This document shows positions 35,512 through 44,972 of a DNA stretch of 64,000 nt, piece by piece. Below the pieces are notes generated by a model, which was not told where the DNA came from, made no database searches, and worked only from the letters and a program-made list of their open reading frames with translations. The position numbers and the translations under genes are program-made. The stretch spans positions 516,501 to 580,500 of the forward strand of contig NZ_CP146608.1 in the NCBI RefSeq assembly GCF_037113415.1, read 5' to 3'. Position 1 is the first letter of the stretch. The number at the start of each line of letters is the position of its first letter. This DNA is from Devosia sp. XK-2. GTDB lineage: Bacteria; Pseudomonadota; Alphaproteobacteria; Rhizobiales; Devosiaceae.

Positions 35512-36669
35512 ATGCGCAAGCCCAAACGCCAGGCGGGCACGTCCAGGCCCACAATGATGGACGTCGCCGCTGCAGCAGGTGTTTCCCAGGCGACCGTGTC
35601 GCTCGTCCTGAGTGGCAGCAAAGGTGCTAGGCTCGCCGAGAGCACCCGAAAGCGCGTCGTGGAGGCCGCCGAGGCGCTGGGATACAAATTCGTCCGGCGC
35701 GGTCAGCGCTCGAGCAATGGCAATGCCATGAGCATCCTGTTCATTGCCGACGAAATTTCCGCTGATCCCTGGATGTCCCTCGCCTTCGAGGGCGCGCGCG
35801 ACCGGGCCCTCGAACAGGGGGTGAATCTCACCCTGGGCCTCAGCCATGGCGATCCGGATGTCGAAACCAGCCTGGTGGGTAGCGCCGGCAGGCAACAATT
35901 GGCAGGCCTGATCTATGGCACCATCCTGACCCGGCAGGTCCAGCTTCCCGAGGTTTTTTCCCGGCACCATACTGTTCTGGTCAATTGTTACGACGTGGGG
36001 CGGGCGTTCAGCGCCGTCCTGCCCGGAGACCTGGTGGGCGGGCGCGCCGCCACCGAACATCTGATTGCGGTTGGCCGGCGGCGGATCGGCTACATCAACG
36101 GACAACAGGGGGTCGATGCCGCACGCGACCGCCTCAAAGGCTATCGCCAGGCCTTGGCCAGCGCCGATATTGGTTTTGATCCTGCCCTGGTCCGTCCCGG
36201 CAATTGGGAGCCCTCGGCAGGATATCTCATGACAAAGGAATTGATGGCTCTGCCAAACCCGCCCGACGCCATCTTTTGTGCCAACGACATGATGGCCGTG
36301 GGATGCTATGACGCGCTCAAGGAATTGGGGAAATCCATTCCCCACGACGTGGCGGTCATCGGGTTCGACGACCGGGATATCGCCCAGTCCATGCATCCGC
36401 CGCTGTCGACGCTCGTGCTTCCACATTACGAGATGGGGCGGACGGCTGTCGAATTACTCCTCGATGCAGTGGGCGGCCAGAAGGCATCGCCGAGCCGGAC
36501 CAAGGTGGAGTGCGAATTGATTATCCGTCACTCCACCGCGGGTCGTTCATCGCCAGGGCTCCACCATTCCGGTCGCCTTTACGATAGCCCGGAGCCCACC
36601 GCTGCCAGCCTATTCGGAGCTGCGGAAATTGCGGAAGCGATCGAACGCGACCGCGATGACAATGAATGA
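35512..36669 (+). CDS. LacI family transcriptional regulator
   Basis: 385 residues: an N-terminal LacI helix-turn-helix (TMMDVAAAAGVSQATVSLVLSG type, about residues 14-60) and a periplasmic-binding-protein-like sensor domain ending near ECELIIRHSTAG (about 343). The last 40 or so residues exceed the family length and overlap the convergent permease gene by 60 bases. ATG 35512 is the first start giving the normal N-terminus. It most likely controls the sugar importers and lactonase around it. Confidence 0.93.
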   Translation: MRKPKRQAGTSRPTMMDVAAAAGVSQATVSLVLSGSKGARLAESTRKRVVEAAEALGYKFVRRGQRSSNGNAMSILFIADEISADPWMSLAFEGARDRALEQGVNLTLGLSHGDPDVETSLVGSAGRQQLAGLIYGTILTRQVQLPEVFSRHHTVLVNCYDVGRAFSAVLPGDLVGGRAATEHLIAVGRRRIGYINGQQGVDAARDRLKGYRQALASADIGFDPALVRPGNWEPSAGYLMTKELMALPNPPDAIFCANDMMAVGCYDALKELGKSIPHDVAVIGFDDRDIAQSMHPPLSTLVLPHYEMGRTAVELLLDAVGGQKASPSRTKVECELIIRHSTAGRSSPGLHHSGRLYDSPEPTAASLFGAAEIAEAIERDRDDNE

Positions 36670-37617
36670 GCCCACAAAGGCTCCCTGCCAGAATGTGCTG
36701 ATGCCAAGCAGGATGAGGCTATTGCGGATCACCTCTATCAGCAGGGCGCCCACGACGGCGCCGAAGGCCGTCCCCACACCGCCGGCCAGATTGGCGCCAC
36801 CGATGACGGCTGCCGCAATCACGGACAATTCCATGGCCTGTCCCAGATTGGTCGTCACGCCGCCCAGCCAGCCCACTTCGAGCACGCCGGTCACCCCTGC
36901 CATCAGTGCTGAGAACACATAGACCGAAACCTTGAGGCGCCCGACCGCAATACCTGTCAACTTGGCGGCCTGCTCATTGCCGCCCAGGGCGAACAGATGC
37001 TGCCCCCAGCGCGTCCACTTAAACAGGAACCCAGTCAAGAGGGCGAGCACCGCCAGCACGATGAGCGGGTTTGGCAGGCCCAGGGTCGATCCACCGCCCA
37101 GTGCGAGCAAGAAGCCATGATCGGGCCCGAACTCATAGATCATCTTGTTATTGGACAAAACCATGGCCAGCGACCGCGCAACCGATAGCATGCCCAGGGT
37201 CACGACGAAGGGCGGCATCCGCGCATAGGCAATCAGCAGCCCGTTCACGAGCCCCACAAGGGCCGCGACCAGCAGGGCCGCGGGAATGCCGATCCAGGCG
37301 GGAAAGCCGCCCGACATCAGCACGGCCACCGTCATGGCCGACAGCACCACGGTCGAACCGACTGACAGGTCGATGCCTCCCGAGGCGATGACCGCGGTCA
37401 TTCCCAGCGCGATGATGCCGACAAAGGCGAAATTGCGCGAAACATTGAACAGGTTGCGCTCGGTGGCGAATGTGTCCGTCAGCAGCGCCAGGGCGAGGCA
37501 GGCCAGAATGGCGGCCAGAAAGACCCAGAAGGTCTGATAGCTGGTGAGCCTGGACACCAGGCCTCGATGTTCCGATCGATCGATGGCGGCGGCCAGGGTG
37601 TTGTTGGATGTAGACAT
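36610..37617 (-). CDS. Sugar ABC transporter permease, RbsC/FrcC-like
   Basis: 335 residues with about ten membrane helices. GIDLSVGSTVVLSAM, GGNEQAAKLTGIAV and the conserved GGANLAGGVGTAFGAVVGALLIEVI are hallmarks of ribose/fructose-type permeases. It follows its ATPase gene by 20 bases on the minus strand. The solute-binding gene of the same importer is divergent at 38720. Confidence 0.93.
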   Translation of the reverse strand: MSTSNNTLAAAIDRSEHRGLVSRLTSYQTFWVFLAAILACLALALLTDTFATERNLFNVSRNFAFVGIIALGMTAVIASGGIDLSVGSTVVLSAMTVAVLMSGGFPAWIGIPAALLVAALVGLVNGLLIAYARMPPFVVTLGMLSVARSLAMVLSNNKMIYEFGPDHGFLLALGGGSTLGLPNPLIVLAVLALLTGFLFKWTRWGQHLFALGGNEQAAKLTGIAVGRLKVSVYVFSALMAGVTGVLEVGWLGGVTTNLGQAMELSVIAAAVIGGANLAGGVGTAFGAVVGALLIEVIRNSLILLGISTFWQGAFVGSFIVIAVAFDRFRNFRSSE

Positions 37618-37637
37618 TGATCTTCCGATGCTCCGCT

Positions 37638-38378
37638 TCAGGCCGCTTCGATGGCGCCGGTAATGAGGCCAGTGACCTCTTCGGGTGAGGACGCGCTGGC
37701 CTTCTTGTTGGCGACCAGCTTTCCGCGCCGCAGGACGGCAATATTGTCGGCCACCTCAAACACATCCGGCATGCGGTGGCTGATGAGAACCACGGCTATG
37801 CCGTGATCCCGCAGGAAGCGGATGAGATTGAGCACTTCGGCGACCTGGCGCACCGAAATGGCGGCGGTCGGTTCGTCCATCAGCACGATCTTGGCGTCCG
37901 TCAGCAGGGTGCGTGCAATGGCCACGGCCTGACGCTGGCCACCCGACATATGCTTGACGAGGTCTCTCGGGCGGGTCTCGGATTTGAGCCGGGCAAACAG
38001 CTCGGCCGAGCGCTCCCGCATGGCCGCATAGTCGATGATCCGCAGCGGCCCGAACTGCCGCGTGAGTTCGCGCCCCAGGAACACATTGGATGCGGCCGAC
38101 AAATTGTTGCAGATCGCAAGGTCCTGATAAACCACCTCTATACCGGCCCTCTGGGCATCGAGAGGCCGGTGAAATTCGACCTTGGTGTCGGAAATGAACA
38201 TCTCGCCGGCAGTCGGTGCAAAATTACCCGCGATCACCTTGACGAGCGTGGACTTGCCCGCCCCATTGTCTCCCATCAGGCCGACCACCTGTCCCGGAGC
38301 GATTTCCAGTGACACTTCGTTCAGCGCCTGAATGGCCCCGAAATGCTTGCTAATATTGGTGAGCTTTAAAGCGCTCAT
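37638..38378 (-). CDS. Sugar ABC transporter ATP-binding protein, single-domain (FrcA-like)
   Basis: 246 residues with Walker A GDNGAGKST, the signature SGGQRQAVAIAR and Walker B IVLMDEPTAA. Unlike RbsA it has one ATPase domain, the FrcA type of fructose/ribose importers. First gene of a two-gene minus-strand operon with the permease; the importer's binding protein is transcribed the other way from a shared 341-base gap. Confidence 0.93.
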   Translation of the reverse strand: MSALKLTNISKHFGAIQALNEVSLEIAPGQVVGLMGDNGAGKSTLVKVIAGNFAPTAGEMFISDTKVEFHRPLDAQRAGIEVVYQDLAICNNLSAASNVFLGRELTRQFGPLRIIDYAAMRERSAELFARLKSETRPRDLVKHMSGGQRQAVAIARTLLTDAKIVLMDEPTAAISVRQVAEVLNLIRFLRDHGIAVVLISHRMPDVFEVADNIAVLRRGKLVANKKASASSPEEVTGLITGAIEAA

Positions 38379-38528
38379 ACGCCTCCCCTTCGTCCTCTAC
38401 GTCGTCTGCATGGCGCTTTCAGGCACCCCGAAAGCCCACGAATGGCAGCAATCGTGACGTTTTTCGCCCTCTCATTGGCCTCATCGTCCTTATGCTCAAA
38501 ATCCGGCTTGACGGTGACGCTAATTGAA

Positions 38529-38550
38529 TGCTGATATTATCACATAATAT
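38529..38550. promoter_or_regulatory. Palindromic operator candidate between divergent importer genes
   Basis: ATATTATCACATAATAT (38534-38550) is a perfect 7+3+7 inverted repeat, preceded by TGCTG so that TGCTGATATTATC nearly repeats the motif at 35358. Its place between the divergent ATPase/permease and binding-protein genes suits control of both. No other strong element or gene was seen in 38379-38719. Confidence 0.6.
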
Positions 38551-38719
38551 GATCAAACTCTTCGCGAAAGAGGGTTTTCAGATTTGTGGTCCGCTTTGAG
38601 GGGTGGCCGCAGATGCTTGCCGCAGGGAGGAGACCCGGAAGCGGCAATCACAGCCAAAGGGTGATCGGCCCATGCATGGGAAACCTTTGGAATTCAACGT
38701 CACGGGAGGAGACCTAATT

Positions 38720-39709
38720 GTGAGGTACGTAAGTCAGTTAACCGCCGCTGCGGCTTTGCTCGCCATTGCGGCCACTGGTGTGCAGGCGCAGGAGAAAAAG
38801 ACCCTGGCCATTGTCGTGAAGGGCCTCGACAATCCATTCTTTGAGCAAATCAATCTTGGTTGCCAGGATTGGGCCGCCAACAATCCCGATTCCGAATACG
38901 AGTGTCTCTATACCGGCCCTGCATCGAGCACGGACGAAGCCGGGCAGGTGCAATTGGTGGACGATCTGATCACCAAGGGTGTAGCTGCGATTGCCATCTC
39001 GCCGTCCAATGCGCCGGCAATGGCCAATCGACTGCGTGCAATCGCCCCGCAGATCCCGGTCATGACTGTCGACGCCGATCTGGGCGAAGCCGATCGCGAT
39101 CTGCGCCAGACCTATCTGGGTACGGATAATTACCTGATGGGCGTCAAGATGGCCGAACAGGCGCGGCGCCTGAAGCCGGATGGCGGCACCGTCTGCCTGC
39201 AGCTTGGCAATGTCGCGGCCGACAATATCAATGCCCGTGCCGCGGGTTTCCGCGACGCTATTGCCGGCGCCGAGGGAACCGACCGGTTGAACGGGGAGGG
39301 CGGCTGGACAGAAATTGAGGGCTGTCCGGTCTTCACCAATGACCAGGCCGATCTTGCCAACCAGCAGATGGCGGACGTCTTTACCGCCAATCCCGATCTC
39401 GATGCCTTCATCCTGATCGGCGGCTGGGCGCAGTTCGCCCCACAGGCCTATGCCCAGGTCACCGATCAGGTCATGGACAAGCTCGACAGCAATGAGCTGA
39501 TCATTGTGGCGGGCGACACCCTTCCGCCGCAGGTGCAGGCCTTCAACGAGGGGCGCAGTCACGCCCAGATCGGTCAGCGTCCATTCGAAATGGGCCAGCG
39601 CGCACCCGATGTGATGATTCAGCTGATCAATGGGGAAGCCGTTGACGACCCGCTCTATACCGGGCTCGACGTCTGCACTCGCGAAGAACCGGGCTTCTGC
39701 GCACAGTAA
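38720..39709 (+). CDS. Sugar ABC transporter substrate-binding protein (importer 1)
   Basis: 329 residues with a signal peptide (VRYVSQLTAAAALLAIAA, cleavage after VQAQ) and the type I periplasmic-binding fold (LAIVVKGLDNPFFEQINLGC, ISPSNAPAMANRL). GTG 38720 was chosen because GGGAGGAG lies nine bases upstream and the signal peptide starts there. It has several cysteines, unusual for this class. Partners are the divergent ATPase and permease. A strong hairpin follows. Confidence 0.92.
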   Translation: MRYVSQLTAAAALLAIAATGVQAQEKKTLAIVVKGLDNPFFEQINLGCQDWAANNPDSEYECLYTGPASSTDEAGQVQLVDDLITKGVAAIAISPSNAPAMANRLRAIAPQIPVMTVDADLGEADRDLRQTYLGTDNYLMGVKMAEQARRLKPDGGTVCLQLGNVAADNINARAAGFRDAIAGAEGTDRLNGEGGWTEIEGCPVFTNDQADLANQQMADVFTANPDLDAFILIGGWAQFAPQAYAQVTDQVMDKLDSNELIIVAGDTLPPQVQAFNEGRSHAQIGQRPFEMGQRAPDVMIQLINGEAVDDPLYTGLDVCTREEPGFCAQ

Positions 39710-39722
39710 GCACCCCTAACAG

Positions 39723-39747
39723 GGCGTGGCGCTTTGTGCGCCACGCC
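39723..39747 (+). terminator. Hairpin after binding-protein gene 1
   Basis: GGCGTGGCGC and GCGCCACGCC form a perfect 10-base stem with a TTTGT loop and no T tract, 13 bases after the stop. Probably protects or attenuates, giving more binding protein than epimerase. Confidence 0.7.
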
Positions 39748-39788
39748 AGTCTGCTGGCAGGGATCGGGCAGATCCCAGGGATAGTTCA

Positions 39789-40763
39789 GTGAAACTTCTG
39801 GTTACAGGCATCACCGGCAAGGTGGGCAGCAATTTTCTTCCAGCCTTTCTGTCGGCCGGCAAGTTTGCCGGCTGGACGGTTCGGGCCATCTGCAACAACC
39901 GCGTCCTGGAGCATCCGTCCGTCGAGGTCATACGCGGCTCCCTGGCTGATGCGGAGCTCGTCCGCTCCGCGCTCGACGGGATTACCCACGTGCTGCATAT
40001 GGCGGCGGTCAAGGAATCGCCCGACCTTGCCATCGATGTCGGGGTCAAGGGCATGTTCAACCTGCTCGAAGCCTTCCGTGTCTCACCCACGGCAAAGCAA
40101 TTCATTCTCATCGGCGGCGATTGTTCGGTGGGCCACATCTTCCATCCCTATGACGCACCCATCACCGAGGTCTCGCCGCGCCGCGCCTATCCGGGCTGCT
40201 ACGCGCTGACCAAGGTGATCGAAGAGGTCATGCTCGAACAATACGGCATCCAATACGGCATCAATGGCTGCTGCCTTCGCGCCCCTTGGATCATGGAGAA
40301 AGATGACTTCCGCTACGCACTGAGTTTTAGCGACCAGTTCGGCGGCCCCGCCTGGTCTGACCTGCTGCCGGAGGACGAAATCGAGGCTCACGCCAGGTCA
40401 GGCGCCGTGCCGCTCCTGCGCGATGTCACGGGCGCTCCGCTCAGGCGCAATTTCGTGCATGTCAGCGATCTGGTCTGCGCCATCCTTCACGCGCTCGATC
40501 ATCCCGCCGCCCGCGGTCAGTTGTTCAATATCGGCATGAACCAGCCCGTCGACTACGCCCATGTGGCGGCTCATTTGCGGGCAACGCGCAACTTGCCGGT
40601 GGTGGAGATCAAGACGCCCTATCACAGCAACTGGCTCGATAATTCAAAAGCCGGCCTGCTGCTGAATTGGCGGCCGACAGTGGACACCCAATTGCTCATC
40701 GATCGCGCCTGGGATTACCGGCGCGCGCCCGATGATCCGCGCATCGTCTGGTATCCAGGCTAG
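39789..40763 (+). CDS. NAD-dependent epimerase/dehydratase family protein
   Basis: 324 residues of the extended SDR fold: the start VKLLVTGITGKVGSNFL holds the nucleotide loop (TGxxGxxG form), and YALTKVIEE gives the catalytic YxxxK. It may act on a nucleotide sugar, or be an aldose or uronate dehydrogenase. GTG 39789 is the only start that preserves the N-terminus. It lies between the two binding-protein genes of the importers, so its substrate is probably the sugar they import or its product. Confidence 0.85.
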   Translation: MKLLVTGITGKVGSNFLPAFLSAGKFAGWTVRAICNNRVLEHPSVEVIRGSLADAELVRSALDGITHVLHMAAVKESPDLAIDVGVKGMFNLLEAFRVSPTAKQFILIGGDCSVGHIFHPYDAPITEVSPRRAYPGCYALTKVIEEVMLEQYGIQYGINGCCLRAPWIMEKDDFRYALSFSDQFGGPAWSDLLPEDEIEAHARSGAVPLLRDVTGAPLRRNFVHVSDLVCAILHALDHPAARGQLFNIGMNQPVDYAHVAAHLRATRNLPVVEIKTPYHSNWLDNSKAGLLLNWRPTVDTQLLIDRAWDYRRAPDDPRIVWYPG

Positions 40764-40919
40764 GCGATGCGACACCCGTTATCCGGCGTTCGGACGATGT
40801 GGATGCGTCCACTGCACCGATCAATGGATATGCCTGCCCGTGGCAAATGGTTGCTGCGGGGAAAATCAACGAGCCGGCAGGTGGCAGCCGCAAATGCCCC
40901 GCCGGCGGGGAGGTATTTT

Positions 40920-41867
40920 ATGAAGACTATATTGTCTGTGTCGCTCGTGGCCCTGGCCGCCACGCTTGCCGGGCAAGCCATGGCCCAGGACAAGCCCAAA
41001 TTGGCCTTCGTGGTCAATGCGGCCTCCGACTTCTGGAAGCTTGCCGAAGCGGGCGTCAGCAAGGCCCAGGAAGAGCTGCCCGATTACGAGCTGCAATTCC
41101 GCTATCCGGTCCAGGGCACGGCGGCCCTGCAGAACGCCCTGATGGACGACCTTGTGGCTTCGGGCACCGATGCAATCATGATTTCCTCGGCGGACCCGAA
41201 GAATTCGATCGATGCCTTCAACCGCATCGCCGCCCAGGTGCCGCTCTTCACCACCGACAGCGACGCGCCCTCCAGCGACCGCATTGCCTATCTCGGCTCG
41301 TCCAACACCGCTGCTGGTATTCAGGCGGGCGAAATCGCTGTTGCCGCGCTGCCCGATGGCGGCAAATGCATGGGTTTTGTGGGCTTTCTCGGCGCCGACA
41401 ACGCGGTTGAGCGCATAGCCGGCTTCCGCCAGGCGGTCGAGGGATCAGGCGTCGAACTGGTCGACGTGCGTGGCGACGATGTGGATTTCGGTCGCGCACG
41501 CTCCAATGTGGACGATGTGCTGGCCGCCAATCCTGACATCACCTGCATGGTCGGCTTCTATTCCTATAACCCGCCCAAAATCTATGAGGCGCTCCAGGCC
41601 GCCGGCAAGCTGGGCCAGATCACGGTCATTGCTTTCGACGAGGACCCCATCACCCTTGGTGCAGTGCGCGAGGGCAGCTTCGCCGGCACCGTGGTTCAGG
41701 ACCCCTATCAATGGGGCTATCAGGGCATGCACCTGATGGCGGATTATCTCGAAGGCGATATGTCGGGCGTTCCCGAAGACGGGCTGATCATCGTGCCGAC
41801 CAAGGTCATCGATGCATCCAATGTCGATGCCTTCGAGGCCGAGCTCAAAGAGCGCATTGGTGGGTAA
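40920..41867 (+). CDS. Sugar ABC transporter substrate-binding protein (importer 2)
   Basis: 315 residues with a signal peptide (cleavage after AMAQ, residue 22) and the ribose-binding-type fold (LAFVVNAASDFWKLAEAG, DAIMISSADPKNSIDAFN). GGGGAGG precedes ATG 40920. Together with the downstream two-domain ATPase and permease it forms a complete RbsABC-like importer. Two strong hairpins lie between it and the ATPase gene. Confidence 0.93.
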   Translation: MKTILSVSLVALAATLAGQAMAQDKPKLAFVVNAASDFWKLAEAGVSKAQEELPDYELQFRYPVQGTAALQNALMDDLVASGTDAIMISSADPKNSIDAFNRIAAQVPLFTTDSDAPSSDRIAYLGSSNTAAGIQAGEIAVAALPDGGKCMGFVGFLGADNAVERIAGFRQAVEGSGVELVDVRGDDVDFGRARSNVDDVLAANPDITCMVGFYSYNPPKIYEALQAAGKLGQITVIAFDEDPITLGAVREGSFAGTVVQDPYQWGYQGMHLMADYLEGDMSGVPEDGLIIVPTKVIDASNVDAFEAELKERIGG

Positions 41868-41888
41868 TCCTCCCGACCAATGTGGTGG

Positions 41889-41920
41889 CACCGGGTCCGG
41901 GCTCATGTCTGGGCCCGGTG
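41889..41920 (+). terminator. First hairpin after binding-protein gene 2
   Basis: CACCGGG and CCCGGTG arms with additional G:C pairs enclose a loop of about 8 bases. Stable but without T tract. Confidence 0.55.
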
Positions 41921-41945
41921 TGGCCGCGCTTTTGGTTCACGAGTC

Positions 41946-41970
41946 TGCGGCCTCGCCAATCGAGGCCGCA
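41946..41970 (+). terminator. Second hairpin after binding-protein gene 2
   Basis: TGCGGCCTCG and CGAGGCCGCA form a perfect 10-base stem with a CCAAT loop, 18 bases before the ATPase start. Likely limits readthrough so that binding protein exceeds membrane parts. Confidence 0.65.
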
Positions 41971-41988
41971 CCAGGAAATCGACTGACT

Positions 41989-43509
41989 ATGACGACCAAT
42001 CAGCCCTCGGACCGGCCTCTGCTGGTCCTGGATAATATTTCAAAGACCTTCCCCGGCGTTGCCGCCCTGACCAATGTGTCTCTGTCGGTATCGCCTGGCG
42101 AAGTGCTGGCGCTGATCGGGGAGAACGGCGCCGGCAAATCCACCTTGATGAAAATATTGGGTGGCGTGATCGAGCCCACCTCCGGAACAATCTGGATCGA
42201 CGGCAAGGAACATGCGCGTCTGTCGGTCGAGCAGTCGCAGGCCGCAGGCATTGCCTTCGTGCACCAGGAACTGAACGTCTTCGATAACCTCGACAGCGCC
42301 GCCAATATATTCCTTGGCCGCGAGCTACGGTCCGGGCCCCTGGGTCTTGTCGATATCAGGGCCATGCGCGAGGCGGCCGCTCCCTTGCTGCGCAAGGTGG
42401 GAGCCGGCTTCGGTCCGGACACCCCGGTGGCCGACCTTTCGCTTGCCGAACGCCAGCTACTAGAGATCGCCAAGGCCCTCTCGATCGATGCGCGGGTGGT
42501 AATCATGGATGAGCCGACATCCTCGCTCACCATCAATGAGACCAATGTTTTGATGCGGGTGATAAGCGAGCTGAAGGCTGACGGTATTGCCGTCATCTAC
42601 ATCTCCCATCGCCTTGGTGAAGTGAAGCAATGCGCCGATCGTGTCGTCGTGCTGCGCGATGGACGCACGGTCGGGCAATTGTCCCGCGACGAAATCGAGC
42701 ACGATGCCATGATCCGGCTGATGATAGGCCGCGACCTCAAGAGCCTTTACACCCCTCCAAGGCAGGCTCCCGGCGAGGTGGTGCTCGCCTTGCGCGGGGT
42801 CAGAAACGATGCCCATCCCGATGTCGAGGTCAATCTCGAGGTGCGGGCTGGCGAGATACTTGGTGTGGCGGGTCTGGTCGGGGCGGGCAGAACCGAGTTG
42901 GCCGAGGCCATTTTCGGGGTGACGGGCATACGTGGCGGCCATGTGTGGCTTCACGATGCGCCGCTTGATACCACTTCGCCCCATTCGGTCATAAGCGCCG
43001 GTGTCTATCTGGTCCCCGAAGACCGGAAGCGGACCGGCCTCGTGCTGGAAGCCTCCATCTGCGAAAACATTTCCATGGCTGACCTCAGGAGCGTGTCCAG
43101 AAACGGCTTGGTATCCAGCCGTGTCATGGACGAACGCGCCGAACAGCAGCGGCGCAAGCTCGGCATCAAGACCGCCGATATCTGGCGAAGCGCGGCTGAG
43201 CTATCCGGCGGCAATCAGCAAAAGGTCGTTCTGGGAAAATGGCTGTCCATGCGCCCGCGTATGGTCATTTTCGATGAACCTACCCGTGGCATCGACGTCG
43301 GTGCCAAGGCCGAAATCTATCTGCTCATGCGCGGTCTCGCCGATGCGGGCGTCGGCGTGATGATGATCTCGTCGGATATGGAAGAGGTCATTGGCGTCTC
43401 GGACCGGATTATCGTCATGCGCGAAGGCGCTGTTTCCGGTTCGCTCGATCGGTCGGAATTTTCAGAGCACAATGTGCTCCAGCTCGCTGTCGGCGCAAAC
43501 CAGGAATAG
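41989..43509 (+). CDS. Sugar ABC transporter ATP-binding protein, two-domain (RbsA-like)
   Basis: 506 residues with two ATPase domains. The first has GENGAGKST, LSLAERQLLEIAKAL and VVIMDEPTSSL; the second has a degenerate Walker A (GLVGAGRTE), ELSGGNQQKVVLGKWL and MVIFDEPTRGIDVG. That asymmetry is normal for RbsA/MglA proteins. ATG 41989 gives the standard N-terminus. It is followed five bases later by the permease gene. Confidence 0.95.
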   Translation: MTTNQPSDRPLLVLDNISKTFPGVAALTNVSLSVSPGEVLALIGENGAGKSTLMKILGGVIEPTSGTIWIDGKEHARLSVEQSQAAGIAFVHQELNVFDNLDSAANIFLGRELRSGPLGLVDIRAMREAAAPLLRKVGAGFGPDTPVADLSLAERQLLEIAKALSIDARVVIMDEPTSSLTINETNVLMRVISELKADGIAVIYISHRLGEVKQCADRVVVLRDGRTVGQLSRDEIEHDAMIRLMIGRDLKSLYTPPRQAPGEVVLALRGVRNDAHPDVEVNLEVRAGEILGVAGLVGAGRTELAEAIFGVTGIRGGHVWLHDAPLDTTSPHSVISAGVYLVPEDRKRTGLVLEASICENISMADLRSVSRNGLVSSRVMDERAEQQRRKLGIKTADIWRSAAELSGGNQQKVVLGKWLSMRPRMVIFDEPTRGIDVGAKAEIYLLMRGLADAGVGVMMISSDMEEVIGVSDRIIVMREGAVSGSLDRSEFSEHNVLQLAVGANQE

Positions 43510-43513
43510 AGCT

Positions 43514-44500
43514 ATGCAGAAAAAGGATATGGGGCTTGCCGTCCTGATCATCGTCGTCGGCTTTGTCGTCTATCTGAGGAACCCGCTGTTTCTCTCGCCC
43601 ATCAATCTGGCCAATACGGCCAACCTGATCGGTCTCTTCGGTCTCTTCGCCATCGGCCAGGGATTTGTCATCATGACCGGCGGGATCGATCTGTCCGTCG
43701 GCTCGATGATCGCCTTGCTGGGCGTAATTTTCGTTGAGCTTATCGGCAAATATGCCGTTCCCTGGCCCATAGCCATGCTGGCCATCATCTGTATCGGTGC
43801 CATGCTGGGCCTGGCGCATGGTCTATTGATCACCAAGCTCAAAATGCAGCCCTTTGTGGTGACGCTGTGCGGCCTGTTGATCTATCGCGGAATTGCCCGT
43901 GGTTATACGGGCGAGGCAACCGCGGGGTTTCCGTTTGGCGCATCGTTTCCTGAGGTGGAATGGCTGACGGTCGGCCGAACGCTTGGAATACCGCACTCCT
44001 TTATTGCCATGCTGCTGGCCGGCCTCATTTGCTGGATAATATTGCACCGCTCCGTCTATGGCCGGCATCTTTACGCTGTAGGCAAGAACGAAGATGCGGC
44101 GCGCTATTCCGGCATTCGGACCGACCGGGTGATCATCGGCGCCTATCTGATCTGCGCGGTTTTGACTGCGATAGCGGCTATCTATTTCGCTATGTTCACC
44201 CGATCGGTACAGCCCTCCTCGCACGGCAATTTTTACGAACTCTACGCCATTGCCGCCGCCGTTCTGGGCGGATTTTCACTACGCGGCGGTGAGGGGTCGA
44301 TCATTGGTGTCATGCTGGGGGCCCTGTTGCTGCAAGAGCTGCAAAACCTGGTCAATCTGCTCGGCATTCCTTCTTCGCTCAACTTTGCCGTCATGGGCGC
44401 TGTCATTCTGCTCGGCGTCCTGGCCGACCAGCAGTTCGAGCGGTATCGTCAGCGCACACGCATCAAGAAAACCCAACTGCTTGGCGAAAGCACCGGATAG
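43514..44500 (+). CDS. Sugar ABC transporter permease, RbsC-like (importer 2)
   Basis: 328 residues and about nine membrane helices with GGIDLSVGSMIALLG, GKNEDAARYSGI and AAAVLGGFSLRGGEGSIIGVMLGALLLQ, the typical RbsC loops. Completes the second importer. The frame is open to 43391 within the ATPase gene, but AGGAATAG and ATG 43514 give the true start. Confidence 0.94.
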   Translation: MQKKDMGLAVLIIVVGFVVYLRNPLFLSPINLANTANLIGLFGLFAIGQGFVIMTGGIDLSVGSMIALLGVIFVELIGKYAVPWPIAMLAIICIGAMLGLAHGLLITKLKMQPFVVTLCGLLIYRGIARGYTGEATAGFPFGASFPEVEWLTVGRTLGIPHSFIAMLLAGLICWIILHRSVYGRHLYAVGKNEDAARYSGIRTDRVIIGAYLICAVLTAIAAIYFAMFTRSVQPSSHGNFYELYAIAAAVLGGFSLRGGEGSIIGVMLGALLLQELQNLVNLLGIPSSLNFAVMGAVILLGVLADQQFERYRQRTRIKKTQLLGESTG

Positions 44501-44712
44501 GGCAATTTCCTTGCGGCCAACCGTCTTGAGGCCCTGATCCGAAACCCCGCGCCAGCGGCCAGTTTCCCGGGATCGCCGCCGGTCGCATGAAGCAGCTGCG
44601 TCGCCCTGGCGCGGCCCGCGGCGCCTGTCGTGCCAAAGCGCCACCAAGCGAATGCCGCCCCGCAACGGACGGGCCGAGGTCTTCCTGGAGCCAGCAATGC
44701 TTTGGGAGAAAA

Positions 44713-44787
<75 letters not shown>

Positions 44788-44805
44788 ATCCGGAGCGTTC
44801 TCAGA

Positions 44806-44826
44806 AAAAAGTGGCATCCACTTTTT
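44806..44826. repeat. AAAAAGTGG palindrome next to tRNA-Thr
   Basis: AAAAAGTGG and CCACTTTTT form a 9-base stem with a CAT loop, just upstream of tRNA-Thr on its strand. Palindromes of this AAAGTGG-CCACTTT form are frequent intergenic repeats in the order. Confidence 0.5.
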
Positions 44827-44972
44827 CGGTTCGAGAGCGCGATCACTCTATCAAGTCGCATGCGCGGTGGTCCGGCGCGGCGACGGGGGCTCCTTTGCCA
44901 TAGTGCCTCACTCGACGCAAGACCAAAAACAGCCTATCAACGCCAGCAATGGAATCGAGGTGCCGAAGGGCC

